Shown one piece after another: positions 18,459 through 26,963 of a stretch of 64,000 bases of DNA (its first letter is position 1; every line of letters begins with the position of its first letter). A program made the position numbers and the translations under genes. Origin of the DNA: Pseudomonas viridiflava (lineage in GTDB: Bacteria > Pseudomonadota > Gammaproteobacteria > Pseudomonadales > Pseudomonadaceae). The stretch is taken from contig NZ_UTIQ01000001.1 of NCBI RefSeq assembly GCF_900582625.1, positions 744,001-808,000 on the forward strand. The letters are read 5' to 3'. Under the pieces are notes generated by a model that was not told the DNA's origin, ran no database searches, and saw only the letters and a program-made list of their open reading frames with translations.

Positions 18459-19874
18459 CTACCGCTCCCTCAAACTCTCACTCGCATAAGCCTTCAACGG
18501 ACTCAAGAAGTAATCAATCACCCGCCTCTTATTGGTCTTAATCTCGGCCGTCACGGCCATGCCCGGCGACAGCACCACCGTTCTGCCGTCTACCTGAATA
18601 ACTTTCTCTTTAAGTTGAATACGTGCGCTGTAAACCAGCCCGCGTTTCTCGTCGTCGATGGCGTCGTTGGAGAGGGAGATGACGGTGCCGGGTATGACGC
18701 CGTATTTGGTGAAGTTAAAGGTTTCGACTTTTACTTCAACCTCCTGGCCTGGGGTGACGAAGCCGATGTCTTTGTTTTCGACCATGGCTTCAACTTCGAC
18801 GGGCTGGTCGCTGGGCACGATGATCATCAGCGGTTGGGCCTGGGTGACGACGCCGCCGTGGGTGTGGATGGCGAGTTGTTGCACGGTGCCGGCTACCGGT
18901 GCGGTGAGGTGGGTGAGGCGGTCGCGTTGTTGGGCTTTTTTCAGTTCCTGGGTCAAGGCGGCGATTTTCTGTGCGGCTTCCTGTTGCAGGTCGAGCATGG
19001 CGCGACGGGTTTGCGCCAGTACGCTTTCGCGGCGTTGTTGGGCTTCTTTCTTGGCGGCTTGCAGTTCGGTGACGCGAGCTTGCTGAACGACCAGTTCGCG
19101 TTCCTGGCCAAGGCGGGTGTGTTCTTTTTCCAGCCAGGCGTGTTTGCCGAGAATGCCTTTGTCGCGCAGGTTTCTATAGTCGGTGGCGAGTTGCCGGGCG
19201 ATGGGCAGGGTTTCACGCAAGGACGCAACGCTGGCTTGGGCGGCGTGGATGCCTGCAGTTTGTTGGTCGATGGCTGCGCTCACCTGGTCGAGGCTGCTGC
19301 GCAGTTCCTGGTATTGGCCTTCAACCCATCGCTGCGCGGCCGCTGCCTGGCCCACTTCCACGTCTTGCAACTGGTCGGCCATCGAGGCAGGCGCCCGGTC
19401 GTGGGCGATGGCGTCGAGCAAGGCGCTGGCGCGGGCGTGGTCGACCTTGGCGGCGCTGAGGTCGCTGCGGGTGCGTTGCACGTCGGCGGCGGTGATGTGG
19501 TTGTCGAGTTCCACCAGCAGTTCGCCGGCCGTTACGGTTTGGCCGTCGTAAACATGAATGGCGCTAACCACAGCCACCTCGCTCGGCTGAATGACTTTGG
19601 TTTTGCCATTGGGAACAATCTTGCCGCTGGCGCTGGCCACCACGTCGATTTTGCCAAAGCAGGCCCACAGCAATGCCAACACGGCGAAACTCATGATCAG
19701 CCACTGCGCGTAACGTGGCGCGGGGTGTACGGGTTGTTCCTGCAGGGCTAGGGCGGCGGGCATAAATTGCGTTTCGTCGCGCTCGTAGGCGGGGCTTTGC
19801 ATGGCTTTGCGCTGATTCCAGGCGTGACGCCATACCTGGCGATAGCGGTCGAGCAAGTCGGTTTTGGCGCTCAT
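18459..19874 (-). CDS. HlyD-family membrane fusion protein of a type I secretion system
   Basis: 471 residues, the periplasmic adaptor that links the inner-membrane ABC exporter to a TolC-type outer-membrane channel. A cytoplasmic N-terminus is followed by one membrane helix (WLIMSFAVLALLWACFG, about residues 58-75). The lipoyl half-motif is VVSAIHVYDGQTVTAGELLVELD in spirit, followed by a long alpha-hairpin coiled coil and a beta-barrel end (APVAGTVQQLAIHTHGGVV, then GMAVTAEIKTNKRRVIDYFL), typical of HlyD. It starts 3 bp after the exporter gene stops. No tolC gene is present in the window, so the housekeeping TolC is presumably used. Confidence 0.93.
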   Translation of the reverse strand: MSAKTDLLDRYRQVWRHAWNQRKAMQSPAYERDETQFMPAALALQEQPVHPAPRYAQWLIMSFAVLALLWACFGKIDVVASASGKIVPNGKTKVIQPSEVAVVSAIHVYDGQTVTAGELLVELDNHITAADVQRTRSDLSAAKVDHARASALLDAIAHDRAPASMADQLQDVEVGQAAAAQRWVEGQYQELRSSLDQVSAAIDQQTAGIHAAQASVASLRETLPIARQLATDYRNLRDKGILGKHAWLEKEHTRLGQERELVVQQARVTELQAAKKEAQQRRESVLAQTRRAMLDLQQEAAQKIAALTQELKKAQQRDRLTHLTAPVAGTVQQLAIHTHGGVVTQAQPLMIIVPSDQPVEVEAMVENKDIGFVTPGQEVEVKVETFNFTKYGVIPGTVISLSNDAIDDEKRGLVYSARIQLKEKVIQVDGRTVVLSPGMAVTAEIKTNKRRVIDYFLSPLKAYASESLRER

Positions 19875-19877
19875 GGC

Positions 19878-22019
19878 TCAGCCCTGCTGAAGGTTGTGGA
19901 GACGGGCGTAATGCCCGCCGGGCTGGGCGAGCAGCTCGGCATGGCTGCCTTGCTCGACGATCTGCCCACGGTCCATCACCACGATGCGGTGGGCGTCGCG
20001 AACGGCGCTCAGGCGGTGGGCGATGATGATCACGGTCCGGCCCTGGCAGATGCGCCGCATGTTCTGTTGCACGATGCGCTCGGACTCGTAGTCCAGCGCG
20101 CTGGTGGCTTCGTCGAGAATCAGAATGCGCGGGTTGCCGATCAGTGCGCGGGCGATTGCGATGCGCTGGCGCTGGCCGCCCGACAACGAGGCGCCATGCT
20201 CGCCGACCAGTGTGTCGTAGCCTTCGGGCAGTTCGAGAATGAAGTCATGGGCGCCGGCCATTTGTGCTGCCGTAATCACGGCTTCGATGGGAATGCCGGG
20301 GTCAGTGAGTGCGATGTTTTCGCGGATGCTGCGGGCGAACAGCAGGTTGTCTTGCAGCACCACGCCGATTTGCCGACGCAGCGAGCTGACGTCGGCCAGT
20401 GCCAGGTCCATGCCGTCGACCAGCACCCGGCCGCGCTCGGGTGTGTACAGGCGTTGGAGTAGGCGCGTGAGCGTGCTTTTGCCGGAGCCGGAACGCCCTA
20501 CTACGCCGATCACTTCGCCAGGTTTGAGGATTAGGCTGACGCCGCGTAGCACCTCGGAACCGTCGGCTCGATAGCGAAAATGCACCTGGTCGAATTCGAC
20601 CTGCCCTTTGAGCGGCGGCAGGCTGCTGCGGGCTGCTTGGCTTATTTCGGTTTGGCTATTAAGGATGTCGCCCAGGCGCTGCAAGGAAACGCCGGTTTGT
20701 TGAAAGCTGGTCCACAGCTGCGCCAACCGCATGATCGGTTGCGCGACGCGTCCGGCGAGCATGTTGAAGGCGATTAACTGGCCGACGCTCAACGCGCCTT
20801 CAATTACCAAGCGGGCGCCCAGCCACAAGGTTCCGACGGTCACCAGCTTGCCGACCAGCCCAACGCTTTCGTTGGCAAGGGTGGACAGGGTTTGGGTTTT
20901 AAAGCTGGCGGCTACATAGGCGGCGAGTTGGTTGTCCCACTTGCGCGTGATTTGCGGCTCGACGGCCATCGACTTCAAGGTGTCGATGCCGTTGATGGTT
21001 TCCACCAGAAAGGCCTGGTTCTCGGCGCCACGGTTGAAGCTTTCGTTAAGCCGAGCGCGCAACACCGGGGTGATCAGCAGCGAGATCAGGAAGTACAACG
21101 GCAGAGACACCACGACCACCAAGGTCAGCCAACCGCTGTAGAAAAACATCACGGCGATGAACACCACGGAAAACAGCACGTCGAGCACCAGCGTGATGCT
21201 GTTGCTAGTGAGAAAGCTGCGGATGGTTTCCAGCTCGCGTACTCGGGCTACAGAGTCGCCCACGCGCCGCGCCTGGAAATAGGCCAGCGGCAGCGTGACC
21301 AGATGGCGAAACAGACGCGCCCCCAGCTCCACGTCGATGCGGCTTGCGGTGTGGGCAAAAACATAGGTGCGCAGGCCGCTTAATGCGGTTTCGAACACCA
21401 TGATTGCCAGCAGGCCCATGGCGATCACGTCGAGCGTGCTGAAGCCGCGATGGACCAACACCTTGTCCATCACCACTTGGAAAAACAGCGGCGTGAGCAG
21501 CGCGAAAATCTGCAACACAAACGACACCAGCAGCACTTCGCCGAGTAATTTGCGGTATTTGACGATGGCCGGAATAAACCACGTGAAGTCGAACTTGGAC
21601 ATCTCTTTGGCCGAGCCCGCTTGCGAGCGCAGCAGAATAAGGTCACCGCTCCAGAACGCCGCGAATGCCTCAAGGCTCATTCGTTCCGGGGCTTGGCTGT
21701 GTGCCGTTTGAAGCAGCACGGTGTCGCCGTCCAGCCGCCCGAGCACGAAGAATTGGCCGCTCACATCCTGAGCAATGGCGGGCAACGGCAAAAGCGCGAT
21801 GCGCTCGATCTGGCTGCGCACGGCCTTGGCTTTCAGGCCAAGTTTGTTCGCGGCGGCTAACAACTGCTGCCGCGTAAACACCTGGCCGCTTTCGACGAAT
21901 TCATGGCTCAGTTGCTCGGCGCTCGCGGCCACCTGGTGGTAGCGGGCGAGCATCATTAGGCAGGCAAGGCCGCTGTCGAGCGACGGCGTGGAAGAAGCGA
22001 CGTGGGGCTGATCAGACAT
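19878..22019 (-). CDS. Type I secretion ABC exporter (HlyB-like) with a C39-like domain
   Basis: 713 residues, close to HlyB (707). The N-terminal C39-like domain is degenerate: the catalytic cysteine position reads LDSGLACLMML (Ser in place of the first Cys) and the histidine motif reads QFFVLG. It should therefore bind rather than cut substrate, as in RTX exporters. A six-helix membrane domain follows. The ATPase carries Walker A GRSGSGKST near residue 510, signature LSGGQRQR and Walker B ILILDEATSALD. The ATG at 22019 has AGGATGG just upstream; an ATG six nt earlier and a longer frame to 22142 are less likely. The first gene of the leftward operon, it probably exports the RTX protein. Confidence 0.93.
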   Translation of the reverse strand: MSDQPHVASSTPSLDSGLACLMMLARYHQVAASAEQLSHEFVESGQVFTRQQLLAAANKLGLKAKAVRSQIERIALLPLPAIAQDVSGQFFVLGRLDGDTVLLQTAHSQAPERMSLEAFAAFWSGDLILLRSQAGSAKEMSKFDFTWFIPAIVKYRKLLGEVLLVSFVLQIFALLTPLFFQVVMDKVLVHRGFSTLDVIAMGLLAIMVFETALSGLRTYVFAHTASRIDVELGARLFRHLVTLPLAYFQARRVGDSVARVRELETIRSFLTSNSITLVLDVLFSVVFIAVMFFYSGWLTLVVVVSLPLYFLISLLITPVLRARLNESFNRGAENQAFLVETINGIDTLKSMAVEPQITRKWDNQLAAYVAASFKTQTLSTLANESVGLVGKLVTVGTLWLGARLVIEGALSVGQLIAFNMLAGRVAQPIMRLAQLWTSFQQTGVSLQRLGDILNSQTEISQAARSSLPPLKGQVEFDQVHFRYRADGSEVLRGVSLILKPGEVIGVVGRSGSGKSTLTRLLQRLYTPERGRVLVDGMDLALADVSSLRRQIGVVLQDNLLFARSIRENIALTDPGIPIEAVITAAQMAGAHDFILELPEGYDTLVGEHGASLSGGQRQRIAIARALIGNPRILILDEATSALDYESERIVQQNMRRICQGRTVIIIAHRLSAVRDAHRIVVMDRGQIVEQGSHAELLAQPGGHYARLHNLQQG

Positions 22020-22405
22020 AACCATCCTGGCTGGCGAAGACGGCCTAGCCCTGGCGGTTTCGATGGAAGAAGCAGAAGAACAGACGGCGGCTGGAGCGGA
22101 ATTCTGGCGATATGGCTCGCTGCCACAAGGCCTTTCAGGCACTTCAGGACGCGGGCTACATCAACGCCATTTGCAACCTACACCGTCTAAAGCCGCTCGC
22201 CGATTCCGGCGGGAGCATGGCCTTATTTCCTGAAGTGTCACTAGCCGTTGCCGCTTGTTTCCGACACAACAAATCATGCCGTCTTCCATCGCTTGCCAGC
22301 CTCGAAGCACATAGTCCCAGCGTCGGCCACCAATCGGTTCCCTATGACGCACGGGCGCGGCTGACGGCTCTGCTGGTCCGTGCGTGCAGCGCTGGAGACT
22401 CCTTC
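22020..22405. promoter_or_regulatory. Divergent region between the exporter and racemase genes, with a leader hairpin
   Basis: About 390 bp between two divergent genes must hold both promoters, but I cannot assign -35/-10 boxes with confidence. An 8-bp inverted repeat, ACGCACGG (22347-22354) / CCGTGCGT (22378-22385), lies 8 nt before the GGAG ribosome binding site of the racemase gene and may form a leader hairpin. Confidence 0.45.
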
Positions 22406-23635
22406 ATGCTTTTCTCTCGAACCCTGCTCGCCGTTGCGTTGAGCACCGCACTTATCCAGACCACAGGCTTTGCTGCGCCGCCTTTGACCATGATCGACGG
22501 CGTTGCGCAGGTGTCTGAACAAACCAGCAATGCCTGGGTTGAAATCAACAAGGCCGCCTTCGAGCGCAACATTCGTACGTTGCAATTGGCACTCGCCGAC
22601 CGCTCGCAAATTTGCGCCATCCTCAAGGCGGACGCCTACGGCCACGGCATCGGTTTGCTAATGCCGTCGGTGATCAAAATGGGCGTGCCGTGCGTGGGTA
22701 TCGCCAGCAACGAAGAAGCGCGCGTGGTCCGCGCCAGCGGTTTCAAAGGCCAACTGGTGCGGGTTCGTGCCGCCTCATTGAGCGAGGTGGAAGCTGCATT
22801 GCCGTACGGTATGGAAGAGCTCGCGGGGAACCTGGCCTTTGTTCAACAAGCGGACGCGCTGGCGGCTAAGGCGGGGAGAAAACTCGTGGTTCACCTGACG
22901 CTAAATGCCGGTGGCATGAGCCGCAACGGGCTTGATTTGAACAGCGAACAAGGGCGGCTCGACGCGCTCGCCATTACCCAACTGCCCAACGTGCAGGTGA
23001 AGGCGATCATGACGCACTTCGCGGTAGAGGATGCCGCCGACGTACGCAAGGGGTTGAACGTTTTCAACGAGCAAGCGGCCTGGGTCCTCAAGGAGGCGAA
23101 GCTAGATCGCAAGGCGGTCACGCTGCATGTCGCCAATTCCTTCGCCACGCTGGAAGTGCCCGAATCGCGGCTGGACATGGTGCGCACGGGCGGGCTGTTG
23201 TTTGGCGATACGGTGCCCTCGCACACCGAATACCGACGGGTGATGCAATTCAAAAGTCGGGTGGCGTCGGTGAATCACTACGCGGCGGGCAACACTGTTG
23301 GGTATGACCGCACCTTCACGCTCAAACGCGATTCAAAACTGGCCAATGTCACTGTGGGCTATTCGGATGGCTACCGCCGCGCGTTCACCAACAAAGGCAT
23401 CGTGCTGATCAATGGGCAGCGGGTGCCGGTGGTGGGCAAGGTATCGATGAATACGGTGATCGTGGATGTGACAGACGTGCCCTCGGTGAAAAGTGGCGAC
23501 GAGGTGGTGCTGTTCGGCAAGCAAGGATCGGCCGAGATTTCCCAGGCGGAAACCGAAGACATCAACGATGCGCTGCTTGCTGACTTGTACACGGTGTGGG
23601 GCAATTCCAACCCGAAAATACTGGTGAACGACTAA
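22406..23635 (+). CDS. Periplasmic broad-specificity amino-acid racemase
   Basis: 409 residues, including a signal peptide (LLAVALSTALIQTTGFAAP), which separates it from cytoplasmic biosynthetic alanine racemases. The PLP-binding lysine is Lys74 (AILKADAYGHG). The family (Bsr of P. putida and P. taetrolens) interconverts L and D forms of several amino acids, such as lysine, arginine and alanine, in the periplasm, supplying D-amino acids for catabolism or wall editing. The C-terminal beta-domain contains VGYSDGYRR and VGKVSMNTVIVDVTD. GGAG is 9 nt before the ATG. The frame continues upstream, but without a plausible protein. Substrate range is taken from the family. Confidence 0.9.
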   Translation: MLFSRTLLAVALSTALIQTTGFAAPPLTMIDGVAQVSEQTSNAWVEINKAAFERNIRTLQLALADRSQICAILKADAYGHGIGLLMPSVIKMGVPCVGIASNEEARVVRASGFKGQLVRVRAASLSEVEAALPYGMEELAGNLAFVQQADALAAKAGRKLVVHLTLNAGGMSRNGLDLNSEQGRLDALAITQLPNVQVKAIMTHFAVEDAADVRKGLNVFNEQAAWVLKEAKLDRKAVTLHVANSFATLEVPESRLDMVRTGGLLFGDTVPSHTEYRRVMQFKSRVASVNHYAAGNTVGYDRTFTLKRDSKLANVTVGYSDGYRRAFTNKGIVLINGQRVPVVGKVSMNTVIVDVTDVPSVKSGDEVVLFGKQGSAEISQAETEDINDALLADLYTVWGNSNPKILVND

Positions 23636-23643
23636 GCCGATGG

Positions 23644-23679
23644 CGTGTGTCGAAGGGCGGTGCCTGCCTTCGACACACG
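23644..23679. terminator. Strong hairpin between convergent racemase and Lrp genes
   Basis: A 13-bp perfect stem, CGTGTGTCGAAGG (23644-23656) and CCTTCGACACACG (23667-23679), has a 10-nt loop. There is no clear U-run on either side, so it is either a non-canonical terminator or a transcript-stabilising hairpin. Confidence 0.55.
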
Positions 23680-23700
23680 TTCACAGCCTTGCGTCGTGGA

Positions 23701-24117
23701 TTAGAACTCCCACGCTTTGACCACCACGTGGGTTTTTACTTTGCGCATGCCGGGGAATTTTTCGATTTCCCCGCGCACTTCCGCCAGCCGTTGCATGGAC
23801 GGCGCTTCGATGTAGACCAGCATGTCGGTCTCGCCGCTGATGCCGTTGCAGCGGCGTACTTCGCTGAATGCGCGCAGGCGTTCTACATAGCTTTCGCACG
23901 GGCCGCCTTCGTAGAACAGTTCCAGAAACGCTTTGATCGCGCTCTGCGGTTCGCCGATGCGGGCGTGGTAGCCCTGGATGACGCCGGTTTGTTCGAGGTG
24001 GCGCACCCGCTCGCTCACGGCGGAGCGCGACAGGTTTACTTCGCGGGCGATCTGGCTCACGGCCAGGCGGGCGTCGGCACGCAGTAAGGCAACGATCTGC
24101 TGATCGAATTTGTCCAC
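23701..24117 (-). CDS. Lrp/AsnC family regulator
   Basis: 138 residues from the GTG at 24117 (reads VDKFDQQIVALLRADARL). A longer ATG start at 24171 would add 18 residues of non-family sequence. The N-terminal HTH includes VSQIAREVNLSRSAVSERV. The C-terminal RAM ligand-binding domain includes ISGETDMLVYIEAPS. It is divergent from the amino-acid exporter gene at 24247, with 129 bp between, a common layout in which an Lrp protein senses an amino acid and controls its exporter. The effector is unknown; methionine or a branched-chain amino acid would fit the neighbour. Confidence 0.9.
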   Translation of the reverse strand: MDKFDQQIVALLRADARLAVSQIAREVNLSRSAVSERVRHLEQTGVIQGYHARIGEPQSAIKAFLELFYEGGPCESYVERLRAFSEVRRCNGISGETDMLVYIEAPSMQRLAEVRGEIEKFPGMRKVKTHVVVKAWEF

Positions 24118-24246
24118 GGAATTTCTCGCTGAAAGCAGGTTGACGGCGACTTCCGCCAGTTTGCCGGGCAATGCCGACAGTCTGTCTAAACCGCAGAAAT
24201 AACGCGCGGCTTACCATGGGCAACGACGGACCGCAGAGCATACCCC

Positions 24247-25506
24247 ATGAGTCGCTTGAACCAAGAACTAAGCCTGTTGCAGGGCATCGGCCTGCTGAGT
24301 ACTTCGCTGCTCGGCACGGGCATTTTCGTAGTGCCGGCGTTGGCCGCCACTGCGGCAGGTGGCGCCTCGCTATGGGCGTGGGTGTTGCTGATTGCCTTGG
24401 TGTTGCCGGTGGCGTTTACTTTTGCGCAATTAGGGCGAAACTTTCCCCACGCGGGCGGCGCACCGCATTTGATCGGTCGCGCCTTCGGGCCACGTTCCGA
24501 GCGCGTCAGTGCGCTGTTGTTTCTCGCAGCGCTGCCGGTCGGCTTGCCGGCGGCACTGAACATTTCCACCGGGTTTTTCCAGGCGCTGTTCGACATGGGC
24601 CGCGGCCAGGCGCTGGCGATTCAGTTGGCGACGCTGGGCGCTATGTTGCTGCTCGGGCAACGTCCGGCGAAAGCCTCGGGCGTGGTGCAGGGCGTAATTG
24701 CGGTCGCGATTATCGCCACGGTCGCACTGATCTGGTGGGCCGGTGATCTGCCCCACGCCAATCAACCGCTGCTGCCGGATTTGAACGGTTCGTGGCATCT
24801 GATGCCGGCCGCGTTGGGCGTGATGTTCTGGTGCTTCGTGGGCATCGAAGCGTTCACTCACATGGGCGAGGAATTCAAACACCCGCACCGCGATTTCCCC
24901 CTCGCCTTGCTGCTCGGCGTGCTACTCGCGGGACTGGTGTATTGGGCCTGTTCCCTGGCGGTGTTGAGCTTCCATGCGTATGGCGATGTGACCACCGACG
25001 CGGCGTCGTTGCCGCGCATGTTGGACCAACTGTTCGGCGCCAAGGCGCGCTGGCTGAGTGCATTGATTGGCTACCTGGCCTGTTTCGCCTCCATGAATGT
25101 GTATGTGCAGGGCTTCGCGCGGTTGATCTGGAGCCTGGCCGATGAGGGCAAGCTGCCGCGTCCACTGGCGCAACGCAACCAAAAGGGCGTGCCGGCCCGC
25201 GCGCTTTTACTGGTAGTGATCAGCTGCGCGGTATGCGCCAGTTTGACGGCGCTGCTGGATGTGTCGGTGGACCAATTGATTCGCTACGCCAACGGCAACT
25301 TCGTGCTCATTTACCTGTTCAGCATGGCGGCCGGCTGGGTGCTGCTCAAAGGCGTCTGGCGCTGGGTAGCAGCGTTCAGCGCAATGCTCTGTACGTTGGT
25401 GATGGTCGCTTTAGGCAATGACGCCTGGTACGCGGTTGGCCTGTTGCTGGTGTTGGCGGCGATGGACCTGGTGCGTTTTCGGCGCACCACTTCTATCGCG
25501 CATTAG
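24247..25506 (+). CDS. APC-family amino-acid exporter, YjeH-like
   Basis: 419 residues with about 12 membrane helices. The first reads LLQGIGLLSTSLLGTGIFVV, containing the APC substrate loop GTGIF. The overall pattern matches E. coli YjeH, an exporter of methionine and branched-chain amino acids. Distinctive stretches are FPHAGGAPHLIGRAFG in helix 3 and FWCFVGIEAFTHMGEEF, a hydrophilic mid-protein segment. The divergent Lrp gene upstream supports an amino-acid role. Direction of transport is inferred from the family. Confidence 0.85.
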   Translation: MSRLNQELSLLQGIGLLSTSLLGTGIFVVPALAATAAGGASLWAWVLLIALVLPVAFTFAQLGRNFPHAGGAPHLIGRAFGPRSERVSALLFLAALPVGLPAALNISTGFFQALFDMGRGQALAIQLATLGAMLLLGQRPAKASGVVQGVIAVAIIATVALIWWAGDLPHANQPLLPDLNGSWHLMPAALGVMFWCFVGIEAFTHMGEEFKHPHRDFPLALLLGVLLAGLVYWACSLAVLSFHAYGDVTTDAASLPRMLDQLFGAKARWLSALIGYLACFASMNVYVQGFARLIWSLADEGKLPRPLAQRNQKGVPARALLLVVISCAVCASLTALLDVSVDQLIRYANGNFVLIYLFSMAAGWVLLKGVWRWVAAFSAMLCTLVMVALGNDAWYAVGLLLVLAAMDLVRFRRTTSIAH

Positions 25507-25508
25507 GA

Positions 25509-25540
25509 CAAAGCTTCGCGAGCGAGCTCGCTCCTACGTG
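25509..25540. repeat. Single REP-like palindrome
   Basis: The sequence CTTCGCGAGCGAGCTCGCTC followed by CTACG has a GAGCGAGCTCGCTC core that is a perfect palindrome. It is a third REP subclass in this window and follows the exporter gene. Confidence 0.7.
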
Positions 25541-25613
25541 CGGATCCCCGCAAGCAAAAACACCTCTTCGCGGTTACGCTCTATCCACTGTCGAGCGCCG
25601 CTAAGGATGTGCA

Positions 25614-26963
25614 ATGCGTAGGATGTTGCGAGACCTCAAGATCATGCTGCTCACCAATCTGTGGATTGTGCCGGTGGTGGCAGCGCTGGTTGGCGCCCTC
25701 TTTTATTTCGTCGCCCCGCCCCCGCCGATGCATGCGCGCATGGCCACTGGCGCAGCGGGCGGCGGTTATCACGCCTTCGCGGAAAAACTCAAAGCCGAGC
25801 TGCAGAAGCAAGGCTTCACCTTGGAGCTGGTGCAAAGCCAAGGCTCGCAAGACAACCTCAACAAGCTCGCCAAAGGCGAAGTTGAACTGGCGCTGGTGCA
25901 AAGCGGCCAGGAAATCAGTATTGCCACAGACGCGCGAAACAAGCTCAGCGGCCTGGGGGTGATGTACCGCGAGCCGCTGTGGCTATTTCTGGGCAAGAAC
26001 GCCCGCTTCGACCGCCTCGCCGACTTGATGACGCTACGCGTCGCCATCGGTGCGCAAGACAGCGGCACGCAAGCGGTAACGGCCGCGCTGTTTGCCGCCA
26101 ACCGCATCGAACCCGCGCAATACCCCGGCACCTGGCAAGCGCTGGGCGGCGGCAAGGCGGCGGACGCGTTGATCGCCGGTGAACTGGACGCCGCGTTTTT
26201 CGTCGGTCCGGCAGAGAACGCGTTGATCCAGCGCCTGGCGGCCGACCCTACGTTGCAACTGGTAAGCCTGCGTCGCACGGCCGCCTACCTGGCGCGGCTG
26301 CCGTACCTGACCGAGCTGCAAGTCGGCGAAGGCATGCTCGACATGGCGCAAAACACGCCCGATCACGACATCGTCACCCTCGGCCCGATGGCAACCCTGG
26401 TGAGCGGCGAAAACTTCCACCCCTCGCTCACCGCCTTGATTCTTGAAGCGGCGAAAACCGTGCTGAAAAACGGCAGCCTGCTCGACCCGGCCGGCAGCTA
26501 TCCGGCGCCGCCGCCGTTGTCGCTGCGCACGTTGGACGAGGCCGACTATTACTACAAAAAAGGCCTGCCGATTTTGCAGCGCTACTTGCCGTTTCGCATC
26601 GCCTCCCTGGCCGATCGCTACATCATTCTGGCGATTCCGCTGCTGGTGTTGCTGTTCCCGTTATTCAAAGCCATCGGCCCGATTTACCAATGGCGCATCC
26701 GCGCGCGCATTTACCGCTGGTACAAACACCTGCGCGAAATCGACCAACTGCTCTACAACGGCAAACTGCCCAGCGACCTCAGCGCCGAAATCATCCGCCT
26801 AGAGCACTTGGAAGACGAACTGGCGCGGGTGGAAGTGCCGCTGTCCTACTCCAACGAGCTGTATGAGCTGCACATGCATTTGCGCTACATGATCGAGCGC
26901 CTTCAGGCGTTGCAGCGGCGACGCGCGCTCGTTGCCGAACACGCGCCGGCCAACGGCGTTTAA
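25614..26963 (+). CDS. TAXI-family solute-binding protein with membrane segments at both ends
   Basis: 449 residues. An N-terminal helix (WIVPVVAALVGALFYFVA) is followed by the TAXI binding fold: MATGAAGGGYHAFAEKL, then LAKGEVELALVQSGQE, then VAIGAQDSGTQ. After about residue 335 a second helix (YIILAIPLLVLLFPLFKAI) leads to a basic, probably cytoplasmic alpha-helical tail of about 100 residues. Classical TRAP-TAXI binding proteins are free in the periplasm and work with a fused TRAP permease; no permease gene is nearby. The architecture suggests a membrane-tethered sensor or scaffold instead. The stop codon overlaps that of the convergent TPR gene. Confidence 0.83.
   Translation: MRRMLRDLKIMLLTNLWIVPVVAALVGALFYFVAPPPPMHARMATGAAGGGYHAFAEKLKAELQKQGFTLELVQSQGSQDNLNKLAKGEVELALVQSGQEISIATDARNKLSGLGVMYREPLWLFLGKNARFDRLADLMTLRVAIGAQDSGTQAVTAALFAANRIEPAQYPGTWQALGGGKAADALIAGELDAAFFVGPAENALIQRLAADPTLQLVSLRRTAAYLARLPYLTELQVGEGMLDMAQNTPDHDIVTLGPMATLVSGENFHPSLTALILEAAKTVLKNGSLLDPAGSYPAPPPLSLRTLDEADYYYKKGLPILQRYLPFRIASLADRYIILAIPLLVLLFPLFKAIGPIYQWRIRARIYRWYKHLREIDQLLYNGKLPSDLSAEIIRLEHLEDELARVEVPLSYSNELYELHMHLRYMIERLQALQRRRALVAEHAPANGV

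Noticed and set aside
25614..26963. Complete TRAP transporter
   Set aside because: Only the TAXI binding protein is present; no DctM/DctQ-type permease gene lies on either side.
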